NCBI GenBank assembly: GCA_015179025.1
Contig: WHUX01000190.1
Location: 37,359-101,358, forward strand
Reading direction: 5' to 3'
Length of the DNA: 64,000 bases
From: Terfezia claveryi
Lineage: Eukaryota > Ascomycota > Pezizomycetes > Pezizales > Pezizaceae
Shown here: in pieces, positions 39,665-52,000 of the stretch
Numbering within the stretch: the first letter of the stretch is position 1
Layout of the letters: each line of letters begins with the position of its first letter
Position numbers and translations under genes: made by a program
The notes under the pieces: generated by a model
Seen by the model: the letters and a program-made list of their open reading frames with translations, nothing else
The model's database searches: none
What the model was told of the DNA's origin: nothing

Positions 39665-41907
39665 CTAAATACACCTGCCATCCTTCAAGGCCATAGATGT
39701 CTTCCGGCTCATACTCCATGCCCCCCAACGATGGTGCAAGAAACGTAAGAGTCGCGACAAATATGTTCTCCGAGGTGTACCCTGTTCTGAGCTCCTCATT
39801 TCACATAACAGAAACTGCAGAACAGTCCTGTATGCGCTGTCCAGGGCTCCCACAATCCACCCGGGGTATATACTGGTGGAATCACCAGCAAAGAATAGAC
39901 GACCCATTGATTGAGGGCGCTGGATTCGACCAAAGAAGGACGAGTACTGACCAGGACCAAATGCACTCCATGATCCACGCGTGAGAGGGTCTCCATACCA
40001 GTTGTAGACGTGGTAGTCTTCTGTAAGGTTTCGCAGTTCCACCTCTGTTATGCCATGCATGGCAGCCAGATCGGCAATGACGTATGAGTAGACAAGCTCC
40101 TGGGGTAATGCAGAATTATTCTCAAAGAGACTCCCGAGGCGTGCGGCATCCTGAGCACTGTTATAGCAAGCAAGAAGGACTCCGGGCTGATTTGCCGGGG
40201 TGTTGAGTGCATAGGAAGGATATACAACTACCCTTGTTGGGCGGTCTGTTTTACCCTGACCACCTTGAATGATCTGCTGGTTGGCGTTGACTGCCCACCA
40301 ACGTCTCTTGAACTTGATGCCCAACTTGACAGCATGTTCATACTTTAATACTCGAATGGCCTCACGGTGTACATAGTCAAGATGGGCGTCGCGAGTATCG
40401 ATAGTCTGAAGGCAACCCAGGGTCGTTGTGTTGAATACATGAGTATATTTCGCCTGAAGAAGTCCCCCATTATGAACGTAGTCCACTTCCATAAACTGTT
40501 CCAATTCTGCCGCGGGATTATATGTGATCTTAGTGACTTTGTCATTTAAGAATAAGTGATCAGCAACTTCAGGCAGTTGCAGAAGTCTCCGCGTGATGAC
40601 GTCCGAGCCGCCGTTAACGCACCGCCATACGTTTTCTCCTGCGGCTGCAGGCACTGGGTCATCGAACAAATTATCTGGGAAAGCCGGCCAGTCAAATTCA
40701 AGGGAGTGAATGACGGCGCTGACAAATGATCCATCGAACGATCCTGTGGAACTGACCACAAATAGGCAGGAATTAGCATCAACTGTTCCAGGCGCTCTAG
40801 CCCAAGTGATGAGGAATAGATGAATTAGACTAAATGCTCACCCGGTCATAGTTTCGCACCAATTTGTCACGTAATAGAGATCTAAGCTATCCAATTGAAA
40901 AGTGAGGCGTTAGCTCCCCTTCGACTGTGTATTGCAACAGAATCTGATGTGTAGCTCACTTTGAATAATCATCATTCGCAGGGTGTTGATCCCGGAGGTG
41001 CTGGAAGAGCACTTTGCGCACGGAGACCGACTGAGCGTCCAAATACATCAATTCTGCCCACCCCTCCTGGAACGTCTCGGGATTGCTGAGACGCTCCCTC
41101 CAATGGGCATAGATAGGTGCCATAACCGCTCCGGGACCTTGCGCCACAAATCTGTGCTCACTTATTTTAGTTGCCGGTATACTAATAGTGCAACCAGCGG
41201 TGGGGTATTGGCACTCACGCATCCGGGACTCTGCCATTATTGGCCTCACCCACGTGAAATATATCCTCCTCTTCAGGTATTTCAGCTTCTGGTACAAATC
41301 TGATATTGTTATAGAGTAGCGGAGTCTGAGGCCCCTTCAAGTAATAAGGAATCAACCTCTCCTGGGCCGGATCTGGGCTCAGGTCTTCGTTTATTTGAAG
41401 GCGACGGAATAGATCGAATGTGCGGGCCATGATGGGGATGTTTGGAAATCGCATTGCACCGACATCATAATAGTTGCCATCCAGGTTTGGGGGGTAGAAA
41501 TAGTGAGTATAAACCCTGCCACCAGCCCGATTCGACGCCTCCCGAATGTCATAATTAAGGATCCCTAAATCGGAGAGAATCATAGCCGTGTACATCCCAG
41601 CCATTCCTGAACCAATGATCAATAGTTTCACATGGAAGCCTTCTGAAGGGACTGGAGGACGTCGCCCAGCTCTGGGATCGTATTCATCATCGGGGGAAAA
41701 TTCAGTCCTAGATGGCATGCGCGGAGCGGGACCACTAGGATCAAGTCTAAGGCGGCCCCTTCTCTCCAACTTTCTGCAGTCCTCTTCAATTTGCTGCCTG
41801 ATGGTGTATTCTGCGATTTTTGCACGAAGTTCGCATCGTTTCTTATATTCTGGACTCCACGGTGGAGTTGGTGATGATTCCGCTGGGGGTCTTGAGGGTC
41901 CTGACAT
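39665..41907 (-). CDS. Flavin L-amino-acid oxidase-like protein, four exons (copy 1)
   Basis: Exons 41907-41219, 41160-40960, 40886-40842 and 40751-39665 join in phase through GT-AG introns to give 673 aa. The FAD-binding motif is VKLLIIGSGMAGMYTAMIL (about residue 95) with NRAGGRVYTHY; GAMRFPNIP is the GxMRxP stretch whose Arg binds the substrate carboxylate in L-amino-acid oxidases; GRLFFAGDSTSIYPGWIVGA is the C-terminal FAD motif. Such enzymes deaminate amino acids to keto acids, ammonia and hydrogen peroxide. No signal peptide is seen; the N-terminus is charged and Pro-rich. Near the C-terminus a run of six C (39721-39726) shifts the frame: the other phase reads GLEGWQVYLGIIGEEAGL as in copy 2, so about the last 20 residues here are aberrant or the run is a sequencing error. 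Confidence 0.85.
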
Positions 41908-42183
41908 TCCTACAACACGTAGGGATGGACAATTTTGAAGTAGAGATTAGGGAGAACTCGAGAATTAGACTCGGGACAAAGACGATTGACTGAAGGGTGC
42001 GTTTAAGTCTAAATGTTCTTTGTGAATGGAATATTATGTTTGTGAACCCTGGGGCGAGCAAACTTTTATACTGCGGCATTACATGGACAACCTATTTCTA
42101 ACTAGTCCCACAACTTTTGCCAGCAATTACTGGCATTGCCTGAGGCTGGGATTTTTCAATGCATTTCGACGCCCTACCGTACA

Positions 42184-42378
42184 TCCGCTAACTGACTTTG
42201 CATGAATCAAACTGGGAATTCTAATATCAGCCAGATATATGAAATACATGTGAATAGATTGTTTGGATCCATTGCGCTGATCATACAATAACGGAGCTTG
42301 CACTAACTACTAAATAGGATTGCTGTCTGTTATATATATCTGGCTTATATTAGAATTCCAGCTAGCGTACGTAGAACC
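42184..42378. repeat. MITE-like long inverted repeat, copy 1
   Basis: CTGGGAATTCTAATATCAGC (from 42208) is mirrored by ATATTAGAATTCCAGC (to 42364). The same arms, better preserved, occur in copy 2 (48763-49060), so the element predates the block duplication. Confidence 0.6.
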
Positions 42379-42725
42379 CGAAATGCAAGCATTTAACCCC
42401 ACTATTTTATAATTCGTTTTATTTCTTCGTTCGAATTAAATCGGATTCTAGTAAGGAGATCGGTTCCACCCATCACTACTTTTAGGCTGGATCATTTCAG
42501 CACAATTCAGAAGATATACCTTCCACTCCTTTGCGTTGTTGGATTATGTCTCCGTCCCAATTTTTGTGCAAATTTGGTTAGCTGATTTGCAGAATAGTTG
42601 ATATACCGCATACGGTAAGGCTAGCGTTGGTTAGGTACTTGTACCCTATTGCACGACGCTAGGCATGAACATATTTCGAATCCAACTACATATACGGTAC
42701 CCCGCCTCACAAGCTGCATCATGTA
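42379..42725. promoter_or_regulatory. Conserved non-coding stretch upstream of oxidase copy 1
   Basis: CGGTTCCACCCATCACTAC and TTTTAGGCTGGATCAT recur in copy 2 at about 49155-49190, about equally far from the gene. They are conserved better than the surrounding sequence, which may point to an element or just chance retention. Confidence 0.3.
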
Positions 42726-42876
42726 CGGGAAAACTGGTGAATAAGACTCCTTGTCTGTATCTTTGCTCTTTCCATTTTGTGGCAGGGGCGGTACTAGTTG
42801 TGGGCAGATTACCGTCCTTGACTCGGATTTTTAGAGTATGATTCAGATACATGAGTCTTATTCACCAGTTTTCCCG
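42726..42876. mobile_element. 151-bp MITE with 24-bp perfect TIRs and GTA TSD
   Basis: CGGGAAAACTGGTGAATAAG ACTC (42726-42749) is the exact reverse complement of 42853-42876. The flanks read ATGTA before and GTACC after; copy 2 reads ATCATGTACCATTG with no element (about 49471). This fits a 3-bp GTA target duplication. No coding capacity. Confidence 0.85.
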
Positions 42877-43129
42877 GTACCATTGATTACTCAAGGGAAT
42901 GAAAGCAAAAGTGCTATCAGTATCACCCCCACAGAAGTAACATGTACCAACGTATGGAGTGAACAAAAGAAATGTGCGCGCACCTAATACCTGGTTCAAG
43001 AAGAAGCATGCATGTTGTTGAACTTAATATCGCATGTAGTTGCTGGTGGAATCAACGATGCTCGGTGTTTATCCAACATTACCGAATGAATTCATCAACA
43101 TCCCCAACCAGCAAAATAGAACCATACTA

Positions 43130-43340
43130 CACCCCTACCCGACACACACCCCACGGCGAATGCTTCCAATCTCGCCGCTCCCCAGTGTATAAATACCTCA
43201 TGATAGCTCTTTCTAACCCAGAGGGGATTGAAACATACAGTAAACTCATGGAGGTTGGATATTTACGTAAAATAGCGGGGGGTTTAGAATCCCGTAAACA
43301 GCTTCTTTGGATGGTATTTAATATGGAGTAAATCAAGCTA
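43130..43340 (+). other. Conserved short frame region, copy 1
   Basis: A frame reads LMIALSNPEGIETYSKLMEV, then GYLRKIAGG and a stop after WMVFNME at 43331. The paralogous stretch (50300-50440) keeps the DNA pattern but has frame changes. It may be an exon of an unidentified gene or simply duplicated sequence. Confidence 0.3.
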
Positions 43341-44020
43341 TTCTAATGCAAGCAGCGTCTTTGGAGCCTCTAAGCACTTCCTCATGTTTTTCAGGGCTCA
43401 GCAGTTATAGCGGTCCTCGGCTCGTTCGCTAGGTAACCTCTATAGTCACCTCCCATCTTCAGTAGCCTCGCACATGCAATTGAACCCTAACTAATATAGG
43501 CTTGATAGGCTTGATCAACAGCCTAAGTCACCTTTGAGTGGTTTTATTTGCTAATTCTTGTGAGACATCCGTATTTTAACCCCCTCTCAGAACCCTAAAG
43601 GCCTGCTAGTAACTACCGAGTTATCAGAAATACGAAAAAAAGGTGCTGAGAGGCCTCAAGAATATTGTTTGATGAGCATGGCTCAATATGGGCTTTTACA
43701 GTGTAGTAAATGTTTAGTGGTTCAAGCATATTATTTTGGACCCTTTATTATATATGCAATATATCTGTAAAATTAGCGTATACCCTTATATTGTTGGTAA
43801 TGATAGCAAGGACGTATAAGGTATCTGTATATGGTATGTCAGTCAGCATCTCCCACGATTATTGTACCAACCTTAGCTTCCACATGTATCAATTGCAAAA
43901 GCCGGTTATGTAAATACTACAACTATAGTTTTGATTCCAGGACAATATGGTCCTTGCAATCTCTTGCATTTCATCGTTGGGTTCTGCTATATCCATAATG
44001 GGAGGGCTAATAAAAAAGCA

Positions 44021-45183
44021 ACAGTATGAAGGATATGAAAAGTTATTGTTTCCCAAATGAACTAACATTTATTCCCCCCCCACCCCCCGTTGACCGGCCC
44101 CAAGTCTCTCTCACATGAAAGTTACCAACCTTTTACCTCATCTAAGTTGCTCACCCTTCTGCGTAGATGTTCCCACTAAGCATGCCATTGGCTTCTTATC
44201 CCTGGTCTGTGGTGTGGGATAGTCCTTATGGAAATGCATGAGAGAAGGGATGGGTATGAAAATAATGGCGCTTGATTTGAAGGTGGCACAAATAATGGGC
44301 CCAAATCTCTATCTGACATAGGGAGTTGATGTGGATGATCTTAACACAGAAGAGTGGAATCACATACAAAGTTAAGACTTTCTACACGTCATCAAATGGG
44401 CTGCTGGTACAAAATCATTGACACCAACAGTGGAACCGAGTAAGAGACATGCGGAGAGCTGATTTCCAGGGAGAATGCCTGTAGGTCTTTGCCGATTTGC
44501 TAGGGAGTGGCCTTACAACAGTGAATTCAGCGAGGAAAATGTCAATATAACAAGTGCACTGCATGTGTTCTAAGAGCTCCCTCAGAGGGGGCGATCCGCC
44601 TGGCCCAGGTAAGAGCTCACTCCTCAGGAGATGTGGAGCAGAATTTGCCGGCTTGGAGGAAGCATTCTGGGTATTGAGAGGCAGTATGCGCTCATTTCAA
44701 GTATATATGTATGTACCTTGATACAGGGATTTCCTCCGTCGATATACTTCTTAGAATAAGGTATTCTTGCGGGTGAGTCAGAAGAATAGCATCATGCAGA
44801 TCGGAGGAATTGGGCAAAGGAACTAATTAACGTCACGGACGAAACGGACAAATAAGACCAGAAATGGGGTTAGGACTGATGTAAGAACTCTGTGATCCTC
44901 CGTTGTGTCCTGTTTGGCATTCTCTTGTAGATCGCTCTCAATTCGACGTTTTTTCCTCTTAAATTTCGATCAGACTGCAGGGAAATAAAGGAGTGTTTCT
45001 AGAGCATCAATTTCGGCTTGATGGGATTTATGGTTCGAGTGTTTTGGGATTGTGTAATTGCTTTTTTCGGATGGGTTGCTTGTAATACTCCGCCATACGG
45101 AATCCGGGATGTGCTACTGCATAATCTTTTGATTTCCTGTCGTTCAGTCTCAGCGAACCTTTGTGCAAGCAGACATAAGACAT
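44021..45183. other. Spacer between the duplicated blocks, no gene recognised
   Basis: Only short frames (for example 45018-45230). No domain or repeat noted. Confidence 0.4.
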
Positions 45184-46063
45184 ATCCTATTGTTATAGAT
45201 CGTCGGAGTATGATGGAAAAAGTGGCATGAATATTCGAATTGGCCTCTTAGTATAAGGCACCATGAGAGGTATGCTTATCACATGATTTTACTGTATAGT
45301 AGATTAGTACGTTTCACGATTCTTAAATCAAATACAGTATATTCTTTTATTTAATCCCTATGCCATGAGTAAACTGTCTAAAAACATATTTCCATTGGAG
45401 CAGAGACCAATACAATAGCCCCGAAAATAGTTTGTTCATCAAAAGCGGCTTTGTCATAATCACCTGAAGTCCGGACCATAGCCAATGAGATGCGGCGTAT
45501 TATCCTGAAGCGGCAGTATGGACGCCAATAAGGCTAATGTGCTTCAAAAAAGATGAAGTTCCAGTTGTAATCTCCTTTAGCTTGTATAGGGAGGGTTTTC
45601 TGCTAACCAACCTGAGGCGAATCCTTAGAAGTGAAACGGCAGTGTTTTTTATGCATGGAGTTAATGACTCTCTTGCGTCTGCGTCTTCACCTAGTTTTCC
45701 TGGTGGTGGTGATTTTCCAGACAGTTGTCGCAAGATCGATACCTTGGGAACACTTCATCCCAGGGAATGTCACAAGCTATTGAATCCAGAGCGGAATTTG
45801 GAGAATGTGAGTTGGAGTATACCGTCTTTAACGAGAGACCGCAGTGTTCAAGAACGATTGGATGGCACTCACGCAGGTGGAATGTGGTTGGCAGAGAAGT
45901 GCTATTTGTACTGTGAGCACTCGCACCCCTCCCCTGGTAGCGCGTGCCTCCATAGTAAGGTATAAGAAACATAAACATAATAAATTGTCTGCCGATATAA
46001 AGTAACCAAGGCCGAATATAAATAGCAAATCCATCACACCAGCCTTCACCACATCGATCTCCT

Positions 46064-48313
46064 CTACAACCCAGCCTCCTCACCGATAATACCTAAATAC
46101 AACTGCCATCCTTCAAGGCCATTGCTGTCTTCCAATAACACTGGCAACGGCTCATACTTCTGTGCACCCCAATGTTCTTCCAAGAAGTCTATGAGCTTGC
46201 TCAAATATTTTCCCACTTCACTCTCGGGTTCATACAATGATGTCTCACATAACAGAATCTGCCGAACAGACCTGTATGCGCTATCCAGGGCTCCCACAAT
46301 CCACCCAGGGTATATACTGGTGGAATCACCAGCAAAGAATAGATGACCCCTTGCTTGAGGGCGCTGGATTCGACCAAAAAAGGACGAGTACTGACCAGGA
46401 CCAAATGCACTCCAAGATCCACGCGTGAGAGGGTCCCCATACCAGTTGTAGACGTGGTAGTCTTCTGTAAGGTCTCGCAGCTTCTCCTCTGTTATGTCAT
46501 GCATGGCAGCCAGATCGGCAATGACGTATGAGTAGACAAGCTCTTTGGATAATTTATTACCATGTTCAAAGAGACTACCAAGGCGTGCGGCATCCTGAGC
46601 ACTGTTGTAGCAAGCAAGAAGAACTCCGGACTTATCTGACTGGGTGTTGAGTGCATAGGAAGGATATACAACTACCCTTGTTGGGCGGTCGGTTTTACCC
46701 TGACCACCTTTCTTGATCTGCTGGTTGGCGTCGACTGCCCACCAACGTCTCTTGAACTTGATTCCCAACTTGACAGCATGTTGATATTTTAATACTCGAA
46801 TGGCCTCACGGTGTGCATAGTCAAGACCGGCTTTGCGAGTATCGATAGTCTGAAGGCAACCCAGGGTCGTAGTGTTGATTACATGAGTATATTTCTTGGG
46901 AACATGAGCTTCTCCTTTCTCATTAACGGTTTTCACTGTCATAACTTCTGATTCATATTCGATCCCAGTGACTTTGTGATTATAGTTTATGTGACCAGCA
47001 ATACCAGTGTCCAGCATCCTACGGGTGATGACATCTGCGCCGCCGTTAACGCACCGCCATACGTTTCTTCGTACGGTTGCATCCAGTGGGTCATCGAGCA
47101 AATTATCTGGAAAGACCGGCCAGTCAAATTCAAGGGAGTGAATGACGGCGCTGACAAATGATCCATCGAATGATCCTGTGGTACTGACCACCACAAATAG
47201 GCAGTTAGCAACATTGCTCCAGGCGCTCTAGCTCTAGTCGATCAAGTGATGAGGAAAAGATTGATTAGACTAAATGCTCACCCGGTCATAGTTTCGCACC
47301 AATTTGTCACATAATAGAGATCTAAGCTATCCAATTGAAAAGTGAGGCGTTAGCTCCCCTTCGACCGTGTATTGCAACAGAATCTGATGTGTAGCTCACT
47401 CTGTACAATCATAATTCGCAGGGTGATCCCGGAGGTGCTTGAAGATCATTGTGCGCACAGAGACCGACTTAGCGTCCAGAGCCATCAATTCTTTCCACCC
47501 CTTCTCGAACGTGTCGGATTTGCTGAGACGCTTCCTCCAATACTCATAGATAGGTTTCGTGACCTCTCTAGGACCCTTTGCCACAAATCTGTGCTCAATT
47601 ATTTTAGTTGCCGGCGTACTAATAGTCCAACCAGCGGTGGGGTATCGGTACTCACTTATTCGGGACTGTACCCTTATTGGCCACACTCACGTGAAATGTA
47701 TCCCCTGCAGGCTGTTGAACTGATGGTATAATTCGGATATTGTTATAGAGTAGCGGGGTCTTAGGCCCTCCCATGTAATAACGAATTAACGTCTCCTGGG
47801 CCGGATCTGGGGTCAGGTCTTCTTTTATTTTAAGCCGACGGAATAGATCGAATGTGCGGGCCATGATGGGGATGTTTGGAAATCGCATTGCACCGACATC
47901 ATAATAGTTGCCATTCAGGTTTGGGGGGTCGAAATAGTGAGTATAAACCCTGCCACCAGCACGTTTTGAAGCTTCCAGAACCTCATATTTAATGTATTTC
48001 ATGCTGGAGAGAATCATTGCTGTGTACAGCCCAGCCATACCTGCACCAATGATCCCAACTTTTATTTCGAAGCCGTCTGGCTTGACTGGAGGATCTCTTT
48101 GGCGGCGTCTGAATTCATCCTCGGGGGTCCTCTAGGCCTGGGTGGCATGCGCGGAGCGGGACCACTGGGATCAAGTTCCTTGGGCAAGGTCGACAACCTT
48201 TTGCAGTCCTCTTCAATTTGGTACTTGATGGTGTATTCTGCGAATTTTGCACGGAGTTTGCATTGTTCCGCATATTCTTGGCTCCACGATTGTTCCGCTG
48301 GGGGTTCTGACAT
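46064..48313 (-). pseudogene. Flavin L-amino-acid oxidase-like gene, copy 2, inactivated
   Basis: The same four-exon layout as copy 1 is visible. Exon 1 starts at 48313 (MSEPPAEQSWSQEYAEQCK) but a one-base deletion near 48120, relative to copy 1, shifts the frame before the FAD motif VGIIGAGMAGLYTAMIL; the frame with the motif has a TAG upstream and no ATG. The acceptor of intron 1 has also changed: AAATAAG|TGAGCACAG in copy 1 reads AAATAATTGAGCACAG here (about 47600). Exon 4 (47191-46064) is fully open, with GHLFFAGDSTSIYPGWIVGA and the intact C-terminus YLGIIGEEAGL. The lesions argue for a pseudogene, unless an unusual splice rescues it. Confidence 0.75.
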
Positions 48314-48762
48314 TCCTACAACACGTAGGTATGGACAATTTTGAAGTGGGGTTTGGGGAACTCGAGAATTAGACTAGGGACAAAGACGATTGATTGAAAG
48401 GTGCGTTTAAGTCCAAATGTTCTCCGTGAATGTGTGTCTAGGAGGAATATTATGTTTGCGAAAGTGGTTGAACCCTGGGGCGAGCAAACTCTTATACTGC
48501 GAGTAAACGACACCAGTGCTTACAGAGATGGATACGAATCTATTTCTAACTAGTCCCACAACTTTTTGCCAACAGAATAGTTGAATAGGTTGCATGTTTG
48601 TTTACCAATAAAGTAGAGGTTAGCATACAAGTGACAACACCAAATAAGTAGCAGGTTCGAAACTATACATAACAGACTGGTTTATACGAGGCTATAGCCA
48701 ATGCGCAATTACTGGCATTGCCTCAGGCTGGGATGTTTCGAATGCATTTCCGCTAGCTGACT

Positions 48763-49060
48763 TTGCATGAACCAAACTGGGAATTTTAATATCAGCCAGA
48801 TATATATGATAAAAGACTGCAATCCTACCTAGGAATCAGTGCAATGGAGCCTGTTGCATTCAACGCAATGCATTCACCTGTTAATTGTTAATCCATTCAT
48901 TCACATGAATGAATCCAACAACTTCCACTCCATTGATTATTCATGCTACAATGGAGGTTGCTGTCTGTTACAGTACTATAGGTATAGTCTCATGCCAATA
49001 GGTATATGATTTTAAAATTCCCATTTTGATTCAGAGAAAGTCAGCTCGCGGATGTAGAGC
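48763..49060. repeat. MITE-like long inverted repeat, copy 2
   Basis: CCGCTAGCTGACTTTGCATG...CTGGGAATTTTAATAT on the left is mirrored by ATTTTAAAATTCCCAT...AAAGTCAGCTCGCGG on the right, about 45-bp arms. It holds ATTCATTCACATGAATGAAT, a near palindrome, at about 48894. Confidence 0.65.
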
Positions 49061-49252
49061 CCGAAATGCAAGTGTTTACCCCCACTACTTTATAATTGGT
49101 TTTATTTCTTCGTCCGTAGAGGAATGAATTACATCGAATTCATGTAAGGGAATCGGTTCCACCCATCACTACCACTTTTAGGCTGGATCATACCAGCACA
49201 ACTCAGAAGCTTACAAGTAAATTTACCCTCTGCTCCTTTGCCAGTTTTTGTG

Positions 49253-49316
49253 CTAAACCGGACTGCATCTCGATCAGGACTGCATACCTAAATCCCTAGG
49301 ATCCCGTCCGGTTTAG
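49253..49316. repeat. Inverted repeat CTAAACCGGAC / GTCCGGTTTAG
   Basis: 11-bp perfect arms at 49253-49263 and 49306-49316. Two further CCGGTTTAG/CCGGTTAA variants follow within 60 bp. Copy 1 lacks this stretch, so it was gained by copy 2 or lost from copy 1. Confidence 0.6.
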
Positions 49317-50014
49317 ACTAGTAGCGTCGGGCATAGCAAGTTTTCCGGTTAAATGCGTTCCGGTTTAGCTGGACATTATATCGAATCGACGTACAGACTC
49401 TAAAAAAAAGAAAAAAAAAAAAAGAGTTGACTGTATTTCGAATCCAACTATACCCCGCCTCACAAGCTGCATCATGTACCATTGATTGCGCAAGGGAATG
49501 AAAAGCAAAAGTGCTATCTGTATAACCCCACAAGAAGTAACATGTTCCAACGTATGAGTGAACAAAAGTAAAGTGCGCACACCTAATACGTGCTGTTTCA
49601 AGAAGAAGCATGTATGTTGCTGAGAGGTACTTGGTATGTACTGTACTTATATCGCATGAAGTTGCTGGTATTAACTACAGAACATCTGTGGGTTCAACGC
49701 TGCTCGGCTCTTATTCCCAGATTACCAAATGAATTGATCAACATCCCCAACCAGCATGATAGAACCGTACTACACCCCGAGTCCAATATCGGTAGCAATC
49801 CATCCCTCACCGCCCATTTCATGTAACGAATTATTCCACAAGGTAACTATATCATTGAATGACAGTATCTGTAAGCTCATTACATCTCCAGCCCTCTTAG
49901 AGCTGCCCTGAACCCGATATATCACTCATCAACCTAAGTAGCACCCCACCCCACCCCCCCCCTCTAAAACACTCCCTACTGCAAACACTTCCAATCTCCC
50001 CCCTGTATAAAGGC

Positions 50015-50295
50015 TGTAGGAAACACTCTCACGTGGCACAAAGATCACGGGAAATGCAGGTAGCTGGGAATGGCTAATTGGAACGTTCATGGTATGAAAC
50101 CAGTCGTCCCAATATGGCTAATTGGGATATCTCGAGAAAGGATAAAAAGGGCTGGAATCTGTCGCAGGATATAAGGAATAGAGCACTAGGACCGTAGCAA
50201 CAAGTCTATAGCGATACCTAAGATAACTCTGCTATTTGAATATACACACTCGATCTCTTCACAATTCCTCGCTCATATAACCTCGTAATCTTACA
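50015..50295 (+). mobile_element. Solo LTR, 281 bp, TSD AAGGC
   Basis: The unit begins TGTAGGAAAC and ends ATCTTACA (TG...CA). AAGGC flanks it on both sides (50010-50014, 50296-50300). Copy 1 has TATAAATACCTCATGA without an insert at the same place (43189-43204). It is most likely left by recombination between the two LTRs of a retrotransposon that inserted after the duplication. Confidence 0.85.
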
Positions 50296-50300
50296 AAGGC

Positions 50301-51905
50301 CTCATGAGAGCTCTTTTTAACCCAGAGGAGATTGAAACATACAGTAAGCTCATGGAGGTTGGATATTTACGTAAAACAGCAGGGGTATTCCGAATCCCGG
50401 GAACAGCTTCTTTGGGTGATATTTAATATGGAGTAAATCGAGCTATTCTGATGCAACAGCGTCTTTGGAGCCTCTAAGCACCCTTCCCATGCTTTTCAGG
50501 ACTCAATAGTTACAGTAGTCCTCGGCTCGTTTGCAAACCCCCATAGTCACCTCCTATCTCCGGCAGCCTCGCACCTGCAATTGAACCATAACTAATATGG
50601 GCTTGATAAGCTTGATCAAGTGCTTAAGCCACCTTTAAGGGGTTTTATTTGCTAATTGTTGCGAGACATCCTTACTTTAACCCCTCTCAAAACCCTAAAT
50701 GCCTCCAAGTAACTGGGCTCAAGTAATTAAATAAAGGGAGCTAAACCATACCTGAGAACTTTAAGTGCCTTGCTACTACAGTACACAGGGAGCGCCTCCA
50801 TTATGCTACACATGCTCAGGATCCTCCCTAACCCCTCAGTCAAGTCTATAAGGGAGCTTGCAGAATAGATGCAGTAGCTGCAGAGGCGGGGTCAATGATC
50901 GAGATCAGCCAGGAAACTCAGTGTCGTAGGGCCTGCTAGAACCTGCCGAGTTATCATAAAATACGAAAAGAGGCGCCGAGAGGCCTCAAGGATGTTGTTT
51001 GATGAGCATAGCTCTACAGTGTAGTAAATGTTTAGTGGTTCAAGCATATTATTTTTAGGCCTTTATACATGGACCTTTATATTGTTGGTAACCTTTTTCG
51101 CCCTCCCTTCTTTTTCGTAATGAAGAAAAGTGATAGCAAGGAGTATAAGGTATCTCTATATGGTATGAGCAGCTATATGGGAAGGAGAGTGGGTGAGCTC
51201 AGAGTCAATTATGTACCCACAGTAATATTAGTTACGTCGTATGTAGAATTCGACAATGAGAGTGTTGTTGCATATATTTAACGCCGAGTCGGACGACAGC
51301 TAACCTGACAAGGTTAATTAATTCGACGGTCAGGTCTTAAGGTCTCAACACAAACGGAATATGAAAACTAATTATACATAGAAGGACCGGAATTGTTACA
51401 GTCCAGTTGAAAACTTTGAAGGTAATTGTCAAAGGATCCGACGGTGCTCTGGATGGGTATAGTTTGAGCGACCGCGATTTTGTCTTTTGGGATTGCCTAT
51501 TTTCCTTCTTTTCATCTTATGCCTGCCGACGGGCTGCTGATCCAGATGACGAAGATTATAGTTGCAGTAGCCGAGTCTCCTCATGACCAAACGACAACCA
51601 CCCGGTCACTACTTCGAGAAGTGAAATGTATGCAAGATGATTGTATAACCCTTAATTTCAATCAAAACCCCCCCATGCAAACCTGAGTGTCAATCGAGTT
51701 CAAGAGGTATCTCCCACAGCCGCAACTTCAAGAACTAGCAGCACTACCAACCTATTCAGCACCAGAATTAGCTTCTAGATGTATTATTTAAAACCAGTTA
51801 CAGAAATGCTACAATTATAGTATTAGATCTAGGACAATATGGTTCTTGTAATCTCTTGGATTCCAACTTTGGGTTCTGCTTTATCTATAATAGGAAGGCT
51901 CATAA
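50301..51905. other. Right part of copy 2, no gene recognised
   Basis: It aligns in pieces with 43205-44020. Short frames (51069-51281, 51480-51686) have no motif; they fall in stretches where copy 1 has no matching frame. Confidence 0.35.
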
Positions 51906-52000
51906 AAGAATTAGATTACTAATATAGAACAAAGCTTTTGTTTCTAGTAATAGTTGGTGGCAAATATATTTTTGTAAGGTTTAGCTATTGTCTTATATAT

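Larger units (their letters stand above)
38626..44020. repeat. Segmental duplication, copy 1
   Basis: From GACATATCCTATTGTT (38625-38640) to about 44020 this block aligns with 45184-51905: shared downstream flank, oxidase gene, promoter, MITE-like inverted repeat, the frame-like stretch at 43200-43340, and GTAAATGTTTAGTGGTTCAA. Copy 1 alone carries the 17-bp insertion at 38641 and the MITE at 42726. Confidence 0.85.
45184..51905. repeat. Segmental duplication, copy 2
   Basis: Counterpart of 38626-44020 in the same orientation. It is longer because it holds a solo LTR (50015-50295), an extra of about 130 bp near 48580-48712, and an extra stretch at 48830-48960. Divergence from copy 1 is roughly 15-25 percent by eye in the coding part. 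Confidence 0.85.

Noticed and set aside
40956..41297. Separate gene on the minus strand
   Set aside because: It is exon 2 of the oxidase read through its flanking introns.
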